DNA of 43,220 nucleotides from Nocardia vaccinii NBRC 15922. GTDB lineage: Bacteria; Actinomycetota; Actinomycetes; Mycobacteriales; Mycobacteriaceae. Positions 30,684 through 38,430 of this stretch are shown here, piece after piece; the first letter of the stretch is position 1; every line of letters begins with the position of its first letter. The notes beneath the pieces are model-generated. The model saw nothing but the letters and a program-made list of their open reading frames with translations. It made no database searches and was not told the origin of the DNA. The position numbers were made by a program, and so were the translations under genes. The stretch is taken from the NCBI RefSeq assembly GCF_001613305.1, contig NZ_BDCC01000022.1, positions 1 through 43,220 on the forward strand, in the 5' to 3' direction.

Positions 30684-31316
30684 ATGTCCGAGTCTGCCGC
30701 GGAATCCGCACCGACCCTGTGGGAGCGCCGGAAGTACGAGGCGATGGCCCGTATCCAGCGGGTTGCGCTGGATCTGTTCGACGAGCATGGTTATCGCGAG
30801 GTGACCGTGGAACGGGTCGCCGCCGCGGCGGGGGTCTCGCCCAGTTCGGTCTACCGGTATTTCGGTACCAAGGAGATGCTGGTCCTCTACGACGAGGCCG
30901 ATCCCAAACTTCTCGACGTGCTGCGCACCGCGGGCGGGGGTGCGGCCTTCGATGTTCCGGCCCTGATCGCATTGGCGCGGGCGCTGGTTCCGGTGGTCAC
31001 CGATGCGCTGGTCACCGATGAGGCCGAGCAGCGGGTGCGTCGCAGTCTGCACTACGTCCGCACGATCGCGGAGGTGCGTGACGGTCAGACGCGCCAGATG
31101 CGGGAGATGGAGGACGAGGTCCGGATCCTGATCGCGGATCGCGCCGGCCGCGATCACAACGATCTGCGCGTCCGCCTGGCCGCCGCGACCGCGATCTGGG
31201 GTGGTGCGGCAGCCCTGGACCATTGGGCCGCAACGGGTTTCGCGGCACGCTTGAAGGACGTCTACCGCGAAGCGGTGGGTTCGATCATCGATGCGGTCGA
31301 AGCGATCTTCCGGTGA
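30684..31316 (+). CDS. TetR family transcriptional regulator
   Basis: DNA-binding regulator of 210 residues. Residues 15-60 hold the TetR helix-turn-helix: ALDLFDEHGYREVTVERVAAAAGVSPSSVYRYFGTKEMLV. The remainder is the helical ligand domain, with RRSLHYVRTIAEVRDGQTRQM. TATCCT at 30668-30673 could be a -10 box placing the transcript start only a few bases before ATG 30684. The 3' end overlaps the convergent MMPL gene by 55 bases, so mRNAs of the two are antisense at their ends. It probably controls the MMPL transporter, possibly through the paired repeats at 33544-33610; this is inference from proximity. Confidence 0.9.
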   Translation: MSESAAESAPTLWERRKYEAMARIQRVALDLFDEHGYREVTVERVAAAAGVSPSSVYRYFGTKEMLVLYDEADPKLLDVLRTAGGGAAFDVPALIALARALVPVVTDALVTDEAEQRVRRSLHYVRTIAEVRDGQTRQMREMEDEVRILIADRAGRDHNDLRVRLAAATAIWGGAAALDHWAATGFAARLKDVYREAVGSIIDAVEAIFR

Positions 31317-33520
31317 CGCGGTATCGGTAGCCGGGGCAGCCACCAGTTCCAGCGGCCGAACAGTCGCATGAACGCGGGTACCAGCACCAGCCGCACGATC
31401 AGGGCGTCGAGGGCGATGGCCACGGCGAGTGCGAAGCCGATCTGTTTCAGTTCGAGTACCTCGGCGGTGATGAAACTGGCGAAGACGGCCACCATGATCG
31501 CCGCGGCGGCGCTGATCGGCCGCGCGGTGCGCTGCAGGCCCTCGGCGACCGCGGAAGCGTTGTCCGCGTGGTGATCCCACGCCTCGCGCATGCGCCGGAT
31601 CAGGAACACCTCGTAATCCATCGACAGCCCGAACAGCACCGCGAACACCAGCATGGGCAGGTAGACCTGTAGAAAACCCGTGCTGTGGAAAGCGAGTACG
31701 GATTCGCCCACTCCGTGTTCGAAGACCAGCACGGTCAGCCCCAGCGCCGCGCCGGTGGCGAGCAGATTGAGCGCAATCGCTTTCAGCGCCAAGACGATAC
31801 TGCGGAACGTGATGACCAGGAAGATCAGCGAGACGCTCAACACCAGCGTGATCACCCACGGGAAGCGACTGGTGATCCGCGCGGACACGTCGGCGAAGGT
31901 GGCCGTCGTGCCGCCCACCAGGATCTGTGCCGAGCCGACATTCTCTGCGCGGGAACGGATATCGGAGACCAGGCCGGAAACTCCGGTGGAGTCGAACGAC
32001 TCTCGCGGTACCACGACGGCCAGCAACCGTCCGTCGCCCGGCTGGGACAACACCGTCGCGATGCGCGAATCGTGCGACAGTTCCGCGATGAACCGATCGG
32101 CCTGGGCCGAACCCGCGGGGGTGAGCGGGTCGTCGTCTGCACCGGTCGCGACCACTTCGATCGGGGCGAGCAGGCCGGGACCGAAGTTCTCCTGGACCAG
32201 CCGGGTGGCCTGGCCGGTAGGTTGCCCGGCCACCGACCGCAAGCCCATATCGACGCCGTAGCGCAATCCGGTGAGCGGCAGCGCCGCTACGGCCAGCACG
32301 GCGACACCGGCCGAGCCGAACAGCACGGGGCGTCGCATGACCGCATGCGCCCATCGCGCCCAGCCGTGCGAGGCCGTCGTCGACCGCGTCTCGGCCGGAC
32401 GTAGCCGAGTTGGCAGGGCACCCCGGTTGATCGCGGGCCCCAGCAGACTCAGCATGGCCGGCAGCAGGGTGAATGCGCTGGTGAGCGTCGCGAACAGGGC
32501 CGCGAGCACCCCGGCCGCGACACCGTCGAGCATGGGCAGTCCGACCACGACCAGCGAGCACAGCGAGATCGCGACGATCAACCCCGAGGCGAGGACCGTT
32601 CGCCCGGCGGTGTCCATGGCGACGCCGACCGCCCGGCCGACGGCCTCGCGCTCCCGTCGGCTGCGCACGCCGCGCCGGGTCAGCTCCTCGTTGAACCGGC
32701 TAACGATGAACATCGCGTAATCGATCGCGGTTCCGGTGGCGATCATCGTCGCCACGGACAGCACGAGTGAGTCGAAACTCAGGAATATGGTGAGCCCGAA
32801 CAAGATTCCCACCGCGAGCGCGATTCCGGCGGCGGTTACCGTGATGGGGATCGCGGCCGCCACCGTAGCGCCGAGCGCCAACGCGAGCAGTACGGCCGCG
32901 ACCGGGACGCCGATGGCCTCCGCGCGGGACAGATCGGCGGTCTCGGTCCGCATCAGATCCGCCTGGACCGGGGAGTATCCGGTGACCGAGACCTGTACGA
33001 CCGAATCCGACACGGCCGCAATCGTTTTCTGTAACCGCTGGGCCACGTCGTTGCGCGCGGACATGGACCCGTCGACGCCGACCACGGCGAGAGCGGTGTG
33101 CCGGTCCCGTGAGATCTGCATGCTCGCCGAGCCGTCGAACGGCCCGATCGCCGTCACCACCCCGGTGACCGCGCGGGCGGCGGGCAGGGCGCGATCGATC
33201 GCGGCGCGGAACTGCGGACTGTCGGCGGAATACCCGGGGGAGTGGAAGACGAGCAGATCCTGTTCGATCCCGGTTCGCGAGAAGTGCTGCGTCACAAGGT
33301 GATCGACAGTCTGTGACGAGGACCCGGGCAGGGTGTAGTCGGGTGCGCCGAGGCGAGTGTGCAGGGTCGGATAGCCCGCACCGCACAGCACGGCGAGCAG
33401 CAGCCATGCGCACAGGACGATCCGGTGGTGGCGCGCGATGAATCTGCCCCATCGCCCAGCGGCGCGGAGCCGGGGCTCGGCGGCGGGCGCGGATCGCCTC
33501 GGCGTAGCGGTATGTGTCAT
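31262..33520 (-). CDS. MMPL/RND family transporter
   Basis: Proton-driven export protein of the MmpL type, 752 residues. Predicted topology is TM1, a large extracytoplasmic loop (about 60-200), TM2-6, TM7, a second loop (about 395-560) and TM8-12. The proton-relay Asp-Tyr pairs are in GTGTAIDYAMFIVSRF and LFGLSMDYEVFLIRRM. The short C-terminal tail is basic, not the long domain of MmpL3. ATG 33520 follows GGGAGG on the minus strand. It probably exports a lipid or drug; the substrate is unknown. Its 3' end lies within the TetR gene. Two 17-base direct repeats upstream (33544, 33594) may bind that regulator. Confidence 0.93.
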   Translation of the reverse strand: MTHTATPRRSAPAAEPRLRAAGRWGRFIARHHRIVLCAWLLLAVLCGAGYPTLHTRLGAPDYTLPGSSSQTVDHLVTQHFSRTGIEQDLLVFHSPGYSADSPQFRAAIDRALPAARAVTGVVTAIGPFDGSASMQISRDRHTALAVVGVDGSMSARNDVAQRLQKTIAAVSDSVVQVSVTGYSPVQADLMRTETADLSRAEAIGVPVAAVLLALALGATVAAAIPITVTAAGIALAVGILFGLTIFLSFDSLVLSVATMIATGTAIDYAMFIVSRFNEELTRRGVRSRREREAVGRAVGVAMDTAGRTVLASGLIVAISLCSLVVVGLPMLDGVAAGVLAALFATLTSAFTLLPAMLSLLGPAINRGALPTRLRPAETRSTTASHGWARWAHAVMRRPVLFGSAGVAVLAVAALPLTGLRYGVDMGLRSVAGQPTGQATRLVQENFGPGLLAPIEVVATGADDDPLTPAGSAQADRFIAELSHDSRIATVLSQPGDGRLLAVVVPRESFDSTGVSGLVSDIRSRAENVGSAQILVGGTTATFADVSARITSRFPWVITLVLSVSLIFLVITFRSIVLALKAIALNLLATGAALGLTVLVFEHGVGESVLAFHSTGFLQVYLPMLVFAVLFGLSMDYEVFLIRRMREAWDHHADNASAVAEGLQRTARPISAAAAIMVAVFASFITAEVLELKQIGFALAVAIALDALIVRLVLVPAFMRLFGRWNWWLPRLPIPRHRKIASTASMIEPTASR

Positions 33521-33543
33521 CGTGCCTCCCTGTGGATACCTGA

Positions 33544-33610
33544 AAGTCACTGTCAGGTATGACTCACCATAGAGACCCGCCGGGCGTACATGCAAGTGAC
33601 TGTCAGGAAT
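33544..33610. promoter_or_regulatory. Paired direct repeats upstream of the MMPL gene
   Basis: AAGT(C/G)ACTGTCAGG(T/A)AT occurs at 33544-33560 and 33594-33610, 15 of 17 identical, exactly 50 bases apart (about five helical turns). The first copy also forms an inverted repeat, AGTCA-N10-TGACT. Good candidate sites for the TetR protein at 30684. Confidence 0.5.
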
Positions 33611-33722
33611 GGCTGGAAGGCATCGCGCGCAGCGTGCGCCGCGACCGGATAGGTTGTGCGGTAGCGTCATCGACACAACTGAAATTGAGTCATTTCACAG
33701 TTCGGAAAGGGTTCGGGGCGGC

Positions 33723-35252
33723 ATGAGTCTCTTCGAGGGGATCAATCGGCGGGATTTCCTGGCCAAGGCGATGGCGGCGGGCGGGGCCGCGGCACTGGCC
33801 TCGCTGGCGAATCCGATCATCGAACGCGCGTACGCGGCCGATCCGGCCGGTATGGGCGGGCTCGGCGATATCGAACACTTCGTGCTGCTGATGCAGGAGA
33901 ACCGTTCGTTCGACCACTACTTCGGGACGATGTCCGGGGTCCGGGGCTTCGGCGACAAATCGGCGGCCTGGCGACAATACGGGTACGCCCCGGGCGTCGG
34001 GCCGAGTGCGGAGGGATACATTCTGCCGTTCCGGCTCGACACCAATCGCGGTGCGAGCCTGGACGGGGAATGTATCAACGATCCGGACCACAGCTGGCCC
34101 GGAATGCACCAATCCTGGAACGGCGGGCGCAACGACCGGTGGATGCCGATGTCGATCGCGAGCGTCGGCGCCGGAAACGGCCCTGCCGCAATGGGTTACT
34201 ACACCCGCGAGGACATCCCGATCCACCACGAACTGGCCGAGGCGTTCACGATCTGCGACCACTACCACTGCTCGGTGCTGGGCCCGACCGACCCGAACCG
34301 GCTGTACTGGATGTCCGCGCACATCGATCCCGAGGGGGTGGCGGGCGGCCCGCTGGTGGATACGCCGACGACCCTGCCGCAGAACGCCTACAGCTGGCGC
34401 ACCATGCCGGAGAATCTCTCCGCGGCCGGGGTCAGCTGGAAGATGTACAACAACCGCGACGTGGGTCCGATCTCCTCGGTCTTCCTGGACGGCATGCTGA
34501 GTTGTTTCAAACAGGCCGCCGATCCGAACTCCGAACTCGCGCGGCGCGGTAAGGCTCCGGTCTTTCCGAACGATTTCGCCGCCGACGTGGCCGCCGACAA
34601 ACTGCCGTCGGTCTCCTGGGTGATTCCGGCGCTGATGAATTGCGAACATCCGGCTCTCCCGCCCGCATTCGGCGCGGTCGGCATCATGCAGGTCCTGGAC
34701 ATCCTCACCTCGAATCCGAAGGTGTGGGAGAAGACCGCGCTGATCGTCAGCTACGACGAGAACGGCGGATTCTTCGATCACGTGACCCCGCCGACGGCAC
34801 CGCACGGTACGCCGGGGGAGTATCTGTCCGCCGACCTGAAGCGGGTTCCCGCGGCCAAGGGCGTCGCGGGGCCGATCGGATTGGGTTACCGCGTACCGTG
34901 TCTGGTCATCTCGCCGTACTCGCGCGGTGGGCTGGTCGCCTCGCAGACCTTCGACCACACCTCCCAGTTGCGTTTGCTGGAGCGGCGTTTCGGCGTCGAC
35001 GTACCGAATCTGACGGCCTGGCGCCGCCGGACCGTCGGCGATATGACCTCGGCCTTCGATTTCGGCTCCGCCCCCGACAAGGCCCGGCCGCGAATCTCCG
35101 ACCCGAATTCCCGTACGGCCGCGGCATTGGCGCAGTGCGGTCCGAATATCGTGCTGGGTACGGAGGACAAGGGCATTCCCTATCCGGTGCCACCCAATGC
35201 GATGCCCACGCAGCGGCCCGGCACCCGACGCCGGCCGAGCGGGCTGGTGTAA
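33723..35252 (+). CDS. Phospholipase C (phosphoesterase family), Tat-exported
   Basis: Secreted phosphatidylcholine-type phospholipase C, 509 residues. The N-terminus has a twin-arginine signal, NRRDFLAKAMAAGGAAALAS, with a likely cleavage after AYA near residue 37. The catalytic ENRSFDHYFGTMSG motif (about 57-70) and the later SYDENGGFFDHVTPP metal/phosphate segment are intact, as are DPNRLYWMS and VISPYSRGG. It lacks the C-terminal DUF756 repeats of longer bacterial enzymes. It resembles the mycobacterial Plc enzymes, which act at the cell surface on host or self lipids. ATG 33723 begins right at the Tat signal; a longer upstream frame is not supported. Ten bases separate its stop from a small convergent frame. 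Confidence 0.92.
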   Translation: MSLFEGINRRDFLAKAMAAGGAAALASLANPIIERAYAADPAGMGGLGDIEHFVLLMQENRSFDHYFGTMSGVRGFGDKSAAWRQYGYAPGVGPSAEGYILPFRLDTNRGASLDGECINDPDHSWPGMHQSWNGGRNDRWMPMSIASVGAGNGPAAMGYYTREDIPIHHELAEAFTICDHYHCSVLGPTDPNRLYWMSAHIDPEGVAGGPLVDTPTTLPQNAYSWRTMPENLSAAGVSWKMYNNRDVGPISSVFLDGMLSCFKQAADPNSELARRGKAPVFPNDFAADVAADKLPSVSWVIPALMNCEHPALPPAFGAVGIMQVLDILTSNPKVWEKTALIVSYDENGGFFDHVTPPTAPHGTPGEYLSADLKRVPAAKGVAGPIGLGYRVPCLVISPYSRGGLVASQTFDHTSQLRLLERRFGVDVPNLTAWRRRTVGDMTSAFDFGSAPDKARPRISDPNSRTAAALAQCGPNIVLGTEDKGIPYPVPPNAMPTQRPGTRRRPSGLV

Positions 35253-35262
35253 TTCGCGAGCG

Positions 35263-35478
35263 TCAGCCGATGGCGGTCGCGGGAACCCAGGGCACCGCGG
35301 CCATGGCCGTGCGGCGTCGCATGGCGGCCCAGCTGTGCCGGGCCGGATTGATCAGGGCGATGAGCCAGGTGCGGCGGTATGCCGCCAATGCGGCCGCGAC
35401 GGCGGGGATTTCGAGGCAGTGCACCCCGCCCGGCGTGCCAACTCGGTGGCGACCCGTCTGGATGTTTCGGATGCCCAA
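35263..35478 (-). CDS. Candidate 71-residue hypothetical protein
   Basis: A small frame from TTG 35478, preceded on the minus strand by AAGGAA with five-base spacing. About 86 percent of its third codon positions are G or C, as in real genes here. The product has a basic N-terminus, then AVAAALAAYRRTWLIALINP and a Trp/Arg/Ala-rich end; no domain is recognised. Its stop lies ten bases from the convergent phospholipase stop, the same spacing seen for two other convergent pairs in the window. It could still be chance in high-GC DNA. Confidence 0.42.
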   Translation of the reverse strand: MGIRNIQTGRHRVGTPGGVHCLEIPAVAAALAAYRRTWLIALINPARHSWAAMRRRTAMAAVPWVPATAIG

Positions 35479-35786
35479 TGCTGTTCCTTCGCTTGCTCGT
35501 CTGTGGCCTGGATCGCCTGCGGCGAAAGATTAGCGGAACGAAAGTGTGTGATCGACGATTTTGATCGACTTGTGTCCTTGCGTGTCGGAAATTCTCGGAC
35601 CACAGGTCGGTATCGGCTGGAAAAGTTGCGAATTGATATCGCTGCCGTCACGGAATGAGAAATGTATCCGGAAACGGTGTGAAAGGCATTGTGGGTGTGG
35701 GTATTCCGCATGTTCGTGCCGGTTCGGCCGCCGGGTGCGGCCGGGTCGGGCGGGCCGGCGCCCCGCCCGGATGCGAAACTGGTCCG
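35479..35786 (+). other. Intergenic stretch before coaE
   Basis: Relatively A/T-rich for this genome, with no supported frame. GAAACT at 35775-35780, six bases before the coaE ATG, is a weak -10-like hexamer in the leaderless position. No terminator hairpin was seen. Confidence 0.4.
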
Positions 35787-36974
35787 ATGTTGCGTATCGG
35801 TCTCACCGGAGGCATGGGAGCGGGTAAGTCGACGGTGGCGCGGCTGTTGGTGGAACGCGGTGCGGTCCTGGTCGACAGCGATGCGATCGCCCGCGAAGTG
35901 GTGGCGCCGGGCACCCCGGGACTGGCCGCGCTGGTCGAGGCGTTCGGCGCCGACATCCTTTCCGCGGACGGCAGTCTCGATCGTCCCGCGTTGGCGGCCA
36001 AGGCATTCGCCGGCGACGAGGCCCGGGGCAAGCTGAACTCGATCACCCATCCGCTGGTCGGCGCCCGCACCGCCGAGATCATCGCCGCCGCGCCCGCGGA
36101 CGGCATTGTGGTGCAGGATGTTCCGCTGCTGGTCGAGAACGGACTCGCGGCGATGACGAATCTGGTCGTCGTGGTGGAGGCGGAGTTGGAGACGCGGGTG
36201 CACCGGCTCGAGGAGTTCCGCGGCATCTCCCGCCAGGATGCGTTGGCCCGGATCTCGGCCCAGGCGACCGACGAACAGCGGCGAGCGGTCGCCGATGTGC
36301 TGCTGGACAATTCGGGTGTTCCGGAGGATTTGGAACCGCAGGTGCGTGCGCTGTGGGACGAGCGGCTGGTGCCGTTCGAACACAACCTGCGCACCCGGAC
36401 CCTGCCCGAGCGCGGCCCGGTGCGGTTGACCGCCGCGGATCCGTCATGGCCCGCGCAGGCGCAGCGGATCATCGCCCGGCTCGCCCTGGCCTGTGGCGCC
36501 GCCGCGCTGCGGATCGATCACATCGGCTCGACGGCCGTGCCCGGACTGCCCGCCAAGGATGTCATCGACATCCAGATCACCGTGGCCGATCTGAAGACCG
36601 CGGATGGGCTCCGAGATGCGTTGCAGGACGCGGGGTTTCCGCGCGGGCGGCACCTCACCGACGATCCGCGAGCCGGAACCGATCCGGCGCTGTGGGCCAA
36701 GCGGATTCACGGCAATGCCGATCCGGCCCGACCCGCCAACGTGCACATCCGGGTGGACGGCCGGCCCGGACAGCGCTTCGCCCTCGCCTTCCGGGATTGG
36801 CTGCGGGCCGATCCCGCCGCGCGCGAGGAGTATCTGGCGGTCAAGCGCAAGGCCGAGGCGAGCGCGGCGGGGCTTACCGGCGAGGCGGCGATCGCGGCGT
36901 ACATCGACGTGAAGACCCCGTGGTTCGACGAGATCTATCCCCGCGTGCTGACCTGGGCCGAGCAGGCCGGCTGA
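35787..36974 (+). CDS. coaE: Dephospho-CoA kinase fused to a GrpB/UPF0157 domain
   Basis: Phosphorylates dephospho-CoA in the final step of coenzyme A synthesis. Residues 1-200 are CoaE: P-loop GLTGGMGAGKST with Lys14, DSDAIAREVV, and HPLVGARTAEI. Residues about 212-395 are a GrpB (UPF0157) nucleotidyltransferase-like domain: LTAADPSWPAQAQRI, DHIGSTAVPGLPAKDVIDIQI (conserved Gly-Ser and Asp pair) and ANVHIRVDG. The fusion is known from mycobacteria and relatives, where the second domain is thought to help folding. The ATG at 35787 begins exactly at the P-loop strand; the longer frame upstream is not conserved. A six-base gap from GAAACT fits a leaderless start weakly. It ends four bases from the convergent DUF402 gene. 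Confidence 0.95.
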   Translation: MLRIGLTGGMGAGKSTVARLLVERGAVLVDSDAIAREVVAPGTPGLAALVEAFGADILSADGSLDRPALAAKAFAGDEARGKLNSITHPLVGARTAEIIAAAPADGIVVQDVPLLVENGLAAMTNLVVVVEAELETRVHRLEEFRGISRQDALARISAQATDEQRRAVADVLLDNSGVPEDLEPQVRALWDERLVPFEHNLRTRTLPERGPVRLTAADPSWPAQAQRIIARLALACGAAALRIDHIGSTAVPGLPAKDVIDIQITVADLKTADGLRDALQDAGFPRGRHLTDDPRAGTDPALWAKRIHGNADPARPANVHIRVDGRPGQRFALAFRDWLRADPAAREEYLAVKRKAEASAAGLTGEAAIAAYIDVKTPWFDEIYPRVLTWAEQAG

Positions 36975-36978
36975 CCGG

Positions 36979-37506
36979 CTACAGCCAGGTCAGCGTGACG
37001 CCCTGGGACGCTTCGATCCAGCGGCCGAAGTCGTGTCCGTGCCGCGCGATGCCATCGATCGCGGCCACGGCGACCTCGATCGCTCCCTGTGCCTGCGGCA
37101 GATCGAGATATCCGGCGGCGTGCGCGGCGAGCAGTTCGTCCACATCGAGCAGCCGCACATCGCGGCCGGTGCGCACGACGAGATCCAGATAGTGGTCGAT
37201 CGAGCGCCACCGGCCCGGTTCGATCTCGCCGAATTCACCGATATCGATGTAGTAGTCCTGATCCCGGTGATGCGCTGGCGTGTAGTGAAAGACGGTGGCG
37301 CGCAACGATACCGCGGGCAGCAGCCAGGATTCGAGATAGTGGAATTCGGGATGGTCGGCCGTGCGGGCCATGTACAGCCCCCACGGCTCGACGTGATACC
37401 GCTCCACGGTCCGCACGAACCCCTTCGGGTCGGTGTTGGTGAGCTCACCGATGTCGAAGTACTCGACCTTGGGTCGATGCAGATGAACCGCTGGCACCTG
37501 GGACAT
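36979..37506 (-). CDS. DUF402 domain-containing protein (first copy)
   Basis: A 175-residue protein of the DUF402 family; related proteins include nucleoside diphosphatases, but the function here is not known. It opens HLHRPKVEYFDIGELTNTDPKG and has RYHVEPWGLYMART, ESWLLP, YYIDIGEFGEIEPGRWRSIDHYLDLV and ends GVTLTWL. The conserved acidic residues in DYYIDIG and DHYLDLVV suggest metal binding. It corresponds to Rv1632c, which lies between coaE and uvrB in M. tuberculosis. TAGATT eight bases before ATG 37506 fits a leaderless start. A paralogue follows upstream on the same strand at 37552. Confidence 0.85.
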   Translation of the reverse strand: MSQVPAVHLHRPKVEYFDIGELTNTDPKGFVRTVERYHVEPWGLYMARTADHPEFHYLESWLLPAVSLRATVFHYTPAHHRDQDYYIDIGEFGEIEPGRWRSIDHYLDLVVRTGRDVRLLDVDELLAAHAAGYLDLPQAQGAIEVAVAAIDGIARHGHDFGRWIEASQGVTLTWL

Positions 37507-37551
37507 GTCCCGAGAATCTACCCGGCATCGCCCGGCGGTTCAGGATTGCTG

Positions 37552-38160
37552 CTACAACCAGGTCAGGGTGATGCCCTCGGATCCGAGCCAGCGCTCGACG
37601 TGCCGGTCGTGCGCGACGATGCCGGCGACCACCGAATTGGCGCGTTCGATGATGCGCTGGGCCTCGGCGGCGTCGACGTAGCCCGCGTCGTGTGCGGCGA
37701 ACAGATCCTCCAGGCCGTGCAGCTCGGGGGTGTGGCCGTTGCGGGAGACGATATCGATGTAGTGGTCGATCGCGCGCCACCGCTTGGGCTCGAGGCGGGT
37801 GTACTCGCCGACGCGCACGTGGTAGATCGGGTCGCGATCGTGTGCGTTGTTCGCGTGGCTCATCGTGATCCGCACCGCCGGATCCGGTAGCAGCCAGGCC
37901 TCGGTGAAGCGATCCGGGGGTGCGTCGGCCGCGCGCACGAGGTAGAGGCCCCACGGCTCGGTGTGATAGCTCTCCACCGAGTGGACGAAGCCGCGGGCGT
38001 CGGTCTTGGTGCAGTCGGCGATGTCGAAGTACTCGATCGACGGTTTGCGCGGGGTGCGCGCCGGTGCGGCGGCAGGGCTCGGACGCTGCGACGGGCCGTG
38101 CGTGTGCACGGTGGAGAGCAGGTTGCGTGCCGCGTTGCGCAATGGGTTGAGACTCGTCAT
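37552..38160 (-). CDS. DUF402 domain-containing protein (second copy)
   Basis: Tandem paralogue of the gene at 36979, 202 residues. After a Pro/Ala/Arg-rich N-terminus of about 40 residues come KPSIEYFDIADCTKTDARG, SYHTEPWGLYLVRA, TEAWLLP, YHVRVGEYTRLEPKRW, AIDHYIDIVSRNG and the same ending GITLTWL. In place of the acidic DYYIDIG of the first copy it reads PIYHVRVG, so one presumed metal ligand set is altered. The gap between the two genes is 45 bases. ATG 38160 has a GGGG site upstream. The copies have diverged well beyond recent duplication. Confidence 0.82.
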   Translation of the reverse strand: MTSLNPLRNAARNLLSTVHTHGPSQRPSPAAAPARTPRKPSIEYFDIADCTKTDARGFVHSVESYHTEPWGLYLVRAADAPPDRFTEAWLLPDPAVRITMSHANNAHDRDPIYHVRVGEYTRLEPKRWRAIDHYIDIVSRNGHTPELHGLEDLFAAHDAGYVDAAEAQRIIERANSVVAGIVAHDRHVERWLGSEGITLTWL

Positions 38161-38417
38161 TGCACTGCCCCTATCTGGAACTTCCTGGGAAACCGGATCG
38201 ACAGTACACCTGGATTGCCTGCCGCGCCGGACCGTAAACGCCCATCTCGCGCGTCGTGACGAATTCGGCACCGATCGCGAACTCCGTTGCGTCACCGGAC
38301 ATTTCGGACATCTGGTGATCATTCCCAGGTGATCGGCGGCAACCGCGGGGCCGAGCGGCGCATCCGGGGCGGTGACGGTGCGGGCATCGAGCGGTGATTG
38401 TTGTCGGTGGGTGGTCC

Positions 38418-38423
38418 TACCCT
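38418..38423 (+). promoter_or_regulatory. Candidate -10 box for leaderless uvrB mRNA
   Basis: TACCCT is followed by seven bases and the ATG at 38431, without a Shine-Dalgarno site. No LexA-type SOS box was noticed nearby. Confidence 0.5.
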
Positions 38424-38430
38424 GTGAACC

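Noticed and set aside
33609..33722. A longer N-terminus for the phospholipase
   Set aside because: The Tat signal begins at ATG 33723; the added sequence is not like a signal peptide and has no start signal.
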